From JAXHLG01 sp046497225 (GTDB lineage Bacteria; Patescibacteriota; Minisyncoccia; Moranbacterales; DUUL01): DNA of 11,105 nucleotides. The stretch lies in assembly GCA_046497225.1 (NCBI GenBank), contig JAWOGA010000028.1, forward strand, positions 1-11,105, read 5' to 3'. The translations under genes were made by a program, and so were the position numbers. Under the pieces are notes generated by a model. That model was given only the letters and a program-made list of their open reading frames with translations. It did not search any database and had not been told where the DNA came from. Position 1 is the stretch's first letter. Every line of letters begins with the position of its first letter. Positions 6,819 to 11,105 of this stretch are shown here, piece after piece.

Positions 6819-7043
6819 TGAAAAAATTTAAAGATAAATAACGAAGTTCTTTAGACAATTCTGTGGGCAAATAACCTTGCTGGCTATTCTTATATACATC
6901 TTTTAATTCCAAATGACAAAATCCTAATGACAAATCAAACTCAAGGGCCAAATGACAAAATGATGAAAGAACCTGTTTTTTTGATTCATATTTAATTGAA
7001 ACAATATAATTATAGATTCCTTATTTACAATTGATTAAAAGAA
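6819..7043. other. Intergenic gap between ABC ATPase and permease genes
   Basis: This 225-bp gap interrupts an otherwise close ATPase-permease pair. It holds the 14-bp repeat cluster at 6909-6961 and, on the minus strand, a TATAAT (7014-7009) with only a poor -35, which might give the permease its own promoter. One minus-strand frame is open from about 7023 to the TAA at 6807-6805, but it has no ATG and crosses the repeats, so I do not call it a gene. No convincing terminator is seen. Confidence 0.6.
6909..6961. repeat. 14-bp repeat cluster (CCAAATGACAAAAT)
   Basis: CCAAATGACAAAAT occurs exactly at 6909-6922 and again at 6948-6961. A third copy, CCTAATGACAAATC at 6923-6936, abuts the first and matches 11 of 14 bases. 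An 11-base spacer separates copies two and three. There are too few and too degenerate copies, and too short a spacer, for a CRISPR array. Confidence 0.85.
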
Positions 7044-7760
7044 TCACTTGACATTAAAACCGTTAAACCTTGTTTTGTCTTCAATAATTTTTCCATCCCT
7101 TATTCTAATAATTCTCTTGGCATAGTGAAGTAATTCCTCTTCGTGGGTAACCAAAATTATAGTTTTGCCTTCTTGATTAAGTTTTTTTAAAATATCCATC
7201 ACTTGTTCCCCAGACTTGGAATCTAAGTTGCCTGTTGGTTCATCGGCAAAAATTATATCCGGATCATTTATTAAAGCCCTTGCGATAGCCACTCTTTGTT
7301 TTTGGCCACCTGAGATTTGATTAGAATAATAATTTACTCGATTCTTCAATCCCACCGCCTCCAGGGCAGTAATAATTTTTTTCGTATTTTCTTTACCGCT
7401 TTTTCTTAATTCATTGTAAAGCAGCGGGAGTTCCACATTCTCAAAAACTGTTGTCCTGGGCAGAAGATTAAAAGTTTGAAAAACAAACCCAATTTCTTTG
7501 TTTCGAATTTCAGCCAATTCATCATCGCCATACTGGTTGGCATTTTTCTTTTTAAAATAGTATTCTCCCGAAGATGATCTCTCTAAAAATCCCAACATCT
7601 GCATAAGCGTAGACTTTCCGGATCCGCTGGGACCGACAATGGCAACAAATTCTCCTTTGTCAATTTCAAAGTTCGCTTCACAAACAGCCTTTGTTTCTAT
7701 TTCCCCGCTTTTGTATGTTTTACATAAATTCTCTACTTGAATTAACTTAGTTTTTTTCAT
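7044..7760 (-). CDS. ABC transporter ATP-binding protein, MacB/LolD type
   Basis: This 238-residue stand-alone nucleotide-binding subunit hydrolyses ATP at the cytoplasmic membrane face. Visible motifs are Walker A GPSGSGKST (43-51), Q-loop VFQTFNLLP (93-101), ABC signature SGGQKQR (150-156), Walker B IIFADE (169-174), D-loop NLDS and the H-loop His206 (LVTHEE). VFQTFNLLPRTTVFENVELPL and FADEPTGNLDSKSGEQVM are characteristic of the LolD/MacB/FtsE-like group that pairs with FtsX-type permeases. That fits the permease next downstream, despite the 225-bp gap. The length is typical, with a short C-terminal extension. The stop is TGA. It lies 24 bp after the antiporter gene with no Shine-Dalgarno before the ATG at 7760-7758. 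Which molecule the pair acts on cannot be told. Confidence 0.95.
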   Translation of the reverse strand: MKKTKLIQVENLCKTYKSGEIETKAVCEANFEIDKGEFVAIVGPSGSGKSTLMQMLGFLERSSSGEYYFKKKNANQYGDDELAEIRNKEIGFVFQTFNLLPRTTVFENVELPLLYNELRKSGKENTKKIITALEAVGLKNRVNYYSNQISGGQKQRVAIARALINDPDIIFADEPTGNLDSKSGEQVMDILKKLNQEGKTIILVTHEEELLHYAKRIIRIRDGKIIEDKTRFNGFNVK

Positions 7761-7784
7761 TGCAATATTTCAAAAAATTAATTT

Positions 7785-8741
7785 TCAAAAAAGATTAAAC
7801 GTCTTGCCGATGAAAAATATATAGAAAATCACCAACAGACTGCCTTCCCATTTGGTAATCTCCCTGTCCTGGGCTTTAAAGAAATACAGAAAAGTCGCCA
7901 TCAGCATAATCGGCAAGCCAAAGGTTAAAATTTGCGGAGGAATAACCAAATTTCCAAACAATCCCGCCACGCCCATTACCGCAAAACTATTAAAAATATT
8001 GGATCCCAAAATATTTCCCAGAGCAATTTCGGCTTTGCCTTTGCTGGCTGCTTTGAGAGAAACTGCCAGTTCCGGCAAAGATGTCCCCAAGGCTACTGCT
8101 GATATAGCAATGACCTCGGTGCCGATTTGAAAAATTTGAGAAAGTTGAACCACCGAATCAACAGTGTATTTGGCACCCAAAAATATAAAAACAGCGCTGA
8201 GAATCAAAGTTGCGATATTTGCAAATGTTAATTTTGAAGGAATTTTTTCATCTTTCATTTCTTTTTGTATTTCCTTGTCTCTTTTATTTTTTTCAGAGCT
8301 AACGGTATAAATAATATAGACAGTCACACCCGCTAAAGACAAAAGAGCTTCTATCCAGTGAAAATTTCCGTCCCAAATGGTGGCGGCTAAGAAAAAAGAC
8401 GAGGCCATCAAAAGCGGAAGATCAACTCTTACTAACTCATAATGAACCTTTAACCCTTTACAGACCACAGCTGTTATACCCAAAACCAGAAAAATATTGG
8501 TTATATTAGAGCCAATTACATTGCCGATAACAATCTCGGAAGATTCCGAAACTACCGCCATCACCGAAGACACTATCTCCGGCAGAGAAGTTCCCAACGC
8601 CACAATGGTAACCCCAATAATAAAAGCAGGCAGTTTAAAAAACTTCCCCACTATTTCAGCAATTTCGGTAAAATAATCCGAAGCTTTAACCAAAACCGCC
8701 AAACTAACCACAAAAACAACCGACCAAATTAATGCTTCCAT
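7785..8741 (-). CDS. CaCA-superfamily cation/calcium antiporter (YrbG-like)
   Basis: The 318-residue protein is almost entirely hydrophobic, with about ten predicted transmembrane segments. It carries the two inverted alpha repeats that define sodium/calcium-type exchangers. Alpha-1 has VALGTSLPE (47-55) and GNVIGSN (73-79); alpha-2 has VALGTSLPE (216-224) and GNILGSN (242-248). E55 and E224 are the likely Ca2+-coordinating Glu residues, aided by the conserved Asn and Ser. A charged cytoplasmic loop at about 149-170 (SSEKNKRDKEIQKEMKDEK) separates the halves. The size matches prokaryotic members such as YrbG and the Methanocaldococcus exchanger. The expected function is export of Ca2+ (or a related cation) in exchange for Na+ or H+; the coupling ion is not readable. 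The start is ATG 8741-8739, as an in-frame TAA lies three codons upstream. A strong Shine-Dalgarno is present but unusually far away. The stop is TGA. Confidence 0.95.
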   Translation of the reverse strand: MEALIWSVVFVVSLAVLVKASDYFTEIAEIVGKFFKLPAFIIGVTIVALGTSLPEIVSSVMAVVSESSEIVIGNVIGSNITNIFLVLGITAVVCKGLKVHYELVRVDLPLLMASSFFLAATIWDGNFHWIEALLSLAGVTVYIIYTVSSEKNKRDKEIQKEMKDEKIPSKLTFANIATLILSAVFIFLGAKYTVDSVVQLSQIFQIGTEVIAISAVALGTSLPELAVSLKAASKGKAEIALGNILGSNIFNSFAVMGVAGLFGNLVIPPQILTFGLPIMLMATFLYFFKAQDREITKWEGSLLVIFYIFFIGKTFNLF

Positions 8742-8769
8742 AAAACAAACTTAGTTTTCTTACCTCCTT
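8742..8769 (-). promoter_or_regulatory. Displaced strong Shine-Dalgarno with small hairpin before the antiporter gene
   Basis: AAGGAGGT (8769-8762) is a perfect anti-16S match, but its GGAGG core ends 21 nt before the ATG at 8741; 5-9 nt is usual. No in-frame start exists between them. AAAAC (8758-8754) can pair with GTTTT (8746-8742) around a 7-nt loop, which would shorten the effective distance. That pairing is weak and its role is inferred. Confidence 0.5.
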
Positions 8770-8794
8770 CTTATCAAAAATTTCAAGTAAAATT

Positions 8795-9220
8795 TTAACG
8801 CAATCCGGTGCTTCCAAATCCCCCATCCCCTCTGTTGGTTTTGTTTATTTCATCAACCTGCTCAATTTCAGGTAATTCCACTTTCTGAAAAAGCGCTTGG
8901 GCAATTTTTTGACCTTTTTCAATTTTAAAATCTTCTTTTCCAAGATTTATTAAACCAACGAACCACTCTCCTGTATAATTACTGTCAATTACTCCTCCCA
9001 ACGTTTTTATGCCGTTATTATGAGAAATTCCGCTTTTGTCCCAGACTAATCCGGCAAAACCCTCTGGAATCTTAATGGCAATACCTGTTCTAATTGACAT
9101 TTTTTGGCCCGGTTTTAAAACTTTATTTTCCACTGAATACAAATCAAGTCCGGCATCTCCCTTCAAGGCGTTTTTAGGAATAATGGCATCTTTACTGATT
9201 TTTTTTATCTGAATTTTCAT
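8795..9220 (-). CDS. dut: Deoxyuridine 5'-triphosphate nucleotidohydrolase (dUTPase)
   Basis: This 141-residue protein of the trimeric dUTPase family splits dUTP to dUMP and pyrophosphate, keeping uracil out of DNA and feeding dTMP synthesis. All five motifs are present in order: I GDAGLDLYS (21-29), II WDKSGIS (60-66), III LGGVIDSNYTGEW (74-86, catalytic Asp D79), IV EKGQKIAQ (101-108) and V RGDGGFGSTG (130-139), the C-terminal arm that closes over the substrate. Motif II has Lys where many bacterial enzymes have Arg in PRSG. The length is typical. The ATG at 9220-9218 lies inside tmk, overlapping its last 29 bp in another frame. No Shine-Dalgarno is seen, so translation is probably coupled to tmk. 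Together with thyX and tmk it forms a dTTP-synthesis cluster. Confidence 0.96.
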   Translation of the reverse strand: MKIQIKKISKDAIIPKNALKGDAGLDLYSVENKVLKPGQKMSIRTGIAIKIPEGFAGLVWDKSGISHNNGIKTLGGVIDSNYTGEWFVGLINLGKEDFKIEKGQKIAQALFQKVELPEIEQVDEINKTNRGDGGFGSTGLR

Positions 9221-9950
9221 GCTTGAATTCTTTTTGATAAAAGTCTTTTATTTGTTTTTTAGAATATTCCAAAGTCTTTCCCGCATCCATATAAACTACT
9301 CGGGAGCCTTCTTTTTCGAAAGTCTCCCTAAACCATTTACTCCTAAATTCATTATTGGCTTTTCTTTGAAAATCAATTTTCTCAAAAATGGCATCGTCCT
9401 GTTTTTTTCTATTTTTCAATCTTTCTAAAATTTGTTCAGGGTTGAGATTTAAAATTATTAAATAATCCGGCGCATTTTTTAAAGCAAATCGATTTCCGGG
9501 CAGTTTAAGTAATTCTTCTAAATCCATTCCATCTTCTTCACCAGTAATTTTCTGATAAACCAAAGAAGTAGAAACACTCCTGGATTGAAAAACTACCCCC
9601 CCTTTTTCTAAAAAAGGCAAAATTAGCCCCTCATAAAGAATATGGCGATCCAAGGCATAAGCTTGAGCTACCACTTCCGTTGAATATTTAACAGGCGAAT
9701 TTTTTGAGATTAAAACTTCTCTAAGAAATTTACCCAATTGATAAAAAGTTGGTTCGCTCGTGTAAAGAGCCTGATATGATTCCAGCTCATTAAGCGTTGG
9801 CAACCGATTATAATTCTCCCAAAATTTGTTAACATCAAAAACTTTTTTCCCATCTCGTTCACACTCCCGGTGGAAAGTATCCAAAAAAACACTTTTGCCG
9901 GATCCATCAAGACCGTCAATAACTATAAACTTCCCTTTTTTGTTTTTCAT
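9192..9950 (-). CDS. tmk: Thymidylate kinase (dTMP kinase), divergent
   Basis: The predicted reaction is dTMP + ATP to dTDP + ADP in the cytosol. The 252-residue protein is longer than the usual 200-215. The P-loop is IDGLDGSGKS (11-20). SEPTFYQLGKFLREVL (65-80) stands at the place of the REP-GT-GE-IR substrate motif. ALDRHILYEGLILPFLEKGGVV (99-120) matches the conserved ADR helix. PDYLIILNLNPEQILERLKNR (161-181) is the strand and helix leading into the LID. The usual DRY motif before SS-AYQ is SRS here (123-125, in QSRSVSTSLVYQ). An insertion around 36-62 accounts for part of the extra length. Its neighbours thyX and dut support the thymidylate call; a related deoxynucleoside kinase is less likely. 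A weak GAGAG precedes the ATG at 9950-9948. The gap to thyX is 41 bp; the 3' end overlaps dut by 29 bp. Confidence 0.9.
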   Translation of the reverse strand: MKNKKGKFIVIDGLDGSGKSVFLDTFHRECERDGKKVFDVNKFWENYNRLPTLNELESYQALYTSEPTFYQLGKFLREVLISKNSPVKYSTEVVAQAYALDRHILYEGLILPFLEKGGVVFQSRSVSTSLVYQKITGEEDGMDLEELLKLPGNRFALKNAPDYLIILNLNPEQILERLKNRKKQDDAIFEKIDFQRKANNEFRSKWFRETFEKEGSRVVYMDAGKTLEYSKKQIKDFYQKEFKHENSDKKNQ

Positions 9951-9991
9951 GAATCTCTCATTTACAAATTACTTATCACTAATTACCCACT
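9951..9991. repeat. Degenerate 7-bp tandem repeat between thyX and tmk
   Basis: Four consecutive heptamers fit T(T/C)ACNNA: TTACAAA (9962-9968), TTACTTA (9969-9975), TCACTAA (9976-9982) and TTACCCA (9983-9989). They fill most of the 41-bp gap. Read on the minus strand they form the leader just upstream of the tmk start. The unit is short and the copies imperfect, but the phase is kept across 28 bases. Confidence 0.55.
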
Positions 9992-11105
9992 CTATTTTTC
10001 CCTTATATCCTGTAAACCTCTTCTAACATCCCATTGGTCCGGATCTAAATCAGCATAAATTTTCATTTCCGGATATTCTTCCATAACTGCCTCATACATC
10101 TTGTGAGCCACCTTCCTTAAAGTGGGATGAACCATATTACCTGATCGCAATTCAATCACATAAACAGTTGCTGGTAAGCCGTAAGATACCCTGCAAGCCA
10201 CATTATAACCAAGCGCTGTGTAGTATTGTTTTATCTCTTCATTTGCCTCAAGGTTATTAATTTTTTCTTCTTGTTCTTTAATTAACTTTTCCGCTTTTTG
10301 TCTCAAACCAGAAGGAAGTTGTTCTAAATACCAACTATTAAATCCGAGTTCGGCAGTTAAAAGCGGCATCCTGCAAACTCCGTTTCTATGCCTTTGAATA
10401 TCCCGAAAAGATCCATAATCGAGAATAAAGTCAAATCTCAAATTTCCTAATTCACTCAAAAAGTGAGGTAAACCGACTTTCATTGGTCTTTGCTTAATTA
10501 AATCGGAATAACTATTTAATTCTTCTTTATCTATATTAGAAAACATCTCAAACTCTTTAGGGTTTTTGGTTTTATAATAAGAATAATTTTTTCCAATATA
10601 TTCCCTATACACTTCTTGTTCCTCAATTAAATCATGGCTGAAACTTTTTTCATATTTATTTTTCAGCTGTCTATGCATTTCACCTGCTATCTCCTGAACT
10701 TCGGGCAATGGATGAAAACGAAACCAAGAAAGCTTATCCCAAGCTTGCCGTAAATTGGTATGCCAGCTCAACTGAGTTGTTATTCCAGCCGGTAAAAAAC
10801 CTCGCAAAACATCAAAACTTCTAGCATTAATTGCCCGTTGATATGTATCTTCATCCTCTTCTTCTTTTTTAGGGTATTTTTCTTTCAAATATTTTTTCAA
10901 TTCTTCCTGAGAAGAGACATAGAAATTCATCCAATTGTTTTGAATCTCTTTAGATTCATTACTCTCTAGTGGGTCTATAATTGGCTGCTTGGACATATCT
11001 ATATACCGAGTACTAGTTTCTTGCCCTGAATACAAAGGCCAATCTTGAATAGCTTTGTCCGCCAAAATGCTAATGTTTTCTATAAAAAGCGTGGTGCTGC
11101 CACAG
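9992..11105 (-). CDS. thyX: Double-domain ThyX-like FAD-dependent thymidylate synthase (cut by right edge)
   Basis: ThyX methylates dUMP to dTMP using methylene-tetrahydrofolate, with FAD and NADPH as reductants. The frame is open through the right edge, giving 370 visible residues. A TTG at 11065 could be taken as the start, but the upstream codons already read ThyX-like sequence (CGSTTLFIENISI), so the true start is outside. Two Thy1-type domains are seen. The first has GQETSTRYIDM (visible residues 27-37), ARSFDVLRGFLPAGITTQL (94-112) and WHTNLRQAWDKLSWFRFHPLPEVQEIA (114-140). The second has SFRDIQRHRNGVC (232-244), CRVSYGLPATVYVIELRSG (304-322) and HPTLRKVAHKMYEAV (326-340). The FAD/dUMP-binding RHR occurs only in the second domain; the STRY end of that signature only in the first. 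The stop is TAG. It is upstream of tmk and dut in the same direction, which supports the pathway. Confidence 0.87.
   Translation of the reverse strand, partial: CGSTTLFIENISILADKAIQDWPLYSGQETSTRYIDMSKQPIIDPLESNESKEIQNNWMNFYVSSQEELKKYLKEKYPKKEEEDEDTYQRAINARSFDVLRGFLPAGITTQLSWHTNLRQAWDKLSWFRFHPLPEVQEIAGEMHRQLKNKYEKSFSHDLIEEQEVYREYIGKNYSYYKTKNPKEFEMFSNIDKEELNSYSDLIKQRPMKVGLPHFLSELGNLRFDFILDYGSFRDIQRHRNGVCRMPLLTAELGFNSWYLEQLPSGLRQKAEKLIKEQEEKINNLEANEEIKQYYTALGYNVACRVSYGLPATVYVIELRSGNMVHPTLRKVAHKMYEAVMEEYPEMKIYADLDPDQWDVRRGLQDIREK

Noticed and set aside
6909..6961. CRISPR array
   Set aside because: Repeats are 14 bp, only three copies, one abutting another with no spacer; no cas gene is present.
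5571..7760. A full MacAB-type export system
   Set aside because: Only the ATPase and permease are present; no MacA-like adaptor or outer-membrane component is visible, so only the generic ABC pair is claimed.
7852..8130. Plus-strand open frame opposite the antiporter gene
   Set aside because: It mirrors the alpha-2 repeat coding sequence and has no family resemblance of its own.
7044..8741. Alternative genetic code with TGA read as an amino acid, as in some candidate phyla
   Set aside because: TGA ends both the ABC ATPase (7046-7044) and the antiporter (7787-7785) at the expected protein lengths, and no in-frame TGA interrupts a gene.
9710..9919. Second minus-strand frame inside tmk, and plus-strand frames at 9219-9428 and 9826-10058
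   Set aside because: All overlap well-supported tmk/thyX coding sequence in other frames and lack protein-like features.
11063..11105. TTG at 11065 as the true start of thyX
   Set aside because: The frame is open to the window edge and the residues before the TTG already resemble ThyX, so the gene continues outside the window.

Overview
The window is AT-rich, tightly packed bacterial DNA with nine protein genes fully inside it or nearly so, one truncated at each edge, and one tRNA. Every protein gene lies on the minus strand; tRNA-Lys is the only plus-strand gene. TAA, TAG and TGA are all used as stops, so the standard bacterial code fits. Several things suggest, without proving, a Patescibacteria (candidate phyla radiation, possibly Parcubacteria-like) genome: short gaps, few Shine-Dalgarno sites, divergent but intact core enzymes, a double-domain ThyX, and short A/T-rich tandem repeats in the gaps. 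No 16S or ribosomal marker is present to settle this.

Layout from left to right. Positions 1-560 hold the N-terminal part of an S41 (C-terminal-processing) protease, cut by the left edge. Positions 635-1462 hold a family 2 glycosyltransferase. Positions 1644-4502 hold eno followed by gpmI, transcribed leftward as a lower-glycolysis pair 12 bp apart. Positions 4539-4581 hold two interlocked divergent promoters, one for eno (leftward) and one for tRNA-Lys(TTT) (rightward; gene 4596-4668). A rightward intrinsic terminator lies at 4752-4784. Positions 4854-5522 hold a RadC-type JAB-domain protein. Positions 5571-6818 and 7044-7760 hold a MacB-like permease and its ABC ATPase, separated by a 225-bp gap that carries a 14-bp repeat. 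Positions 7785-8741 hold a CaCA-family cation/calcium antiporter. Positions 8795-11105 hold dut, tmk and a truncated double-domain thyX.

How the genes fit together. thyX, tmk and dut, transcribed in that order, form a coherent dTTP supply module: Dut makes dUMP, ThyX methylates it to dTMP, and Tmk phosphorylates that to dTDP. The rest of the leftward run (antiporter, ABC ATPase, permease, radC) is close enough to be co-transcribed, but the functions are not obviously linked. Eno and GpmI catalyse consecutive glycolytic steps. The glycosyltransferase and S41 protease downstream suggest cell-envelope work.

No wholly unknown gene system is visible. The most unusual points are the ThyX protein, whose two domains have each lost a different half of the signature motif; the crossed eno/tRNA promoters; and the tandem repeats in the intergenic gaps.
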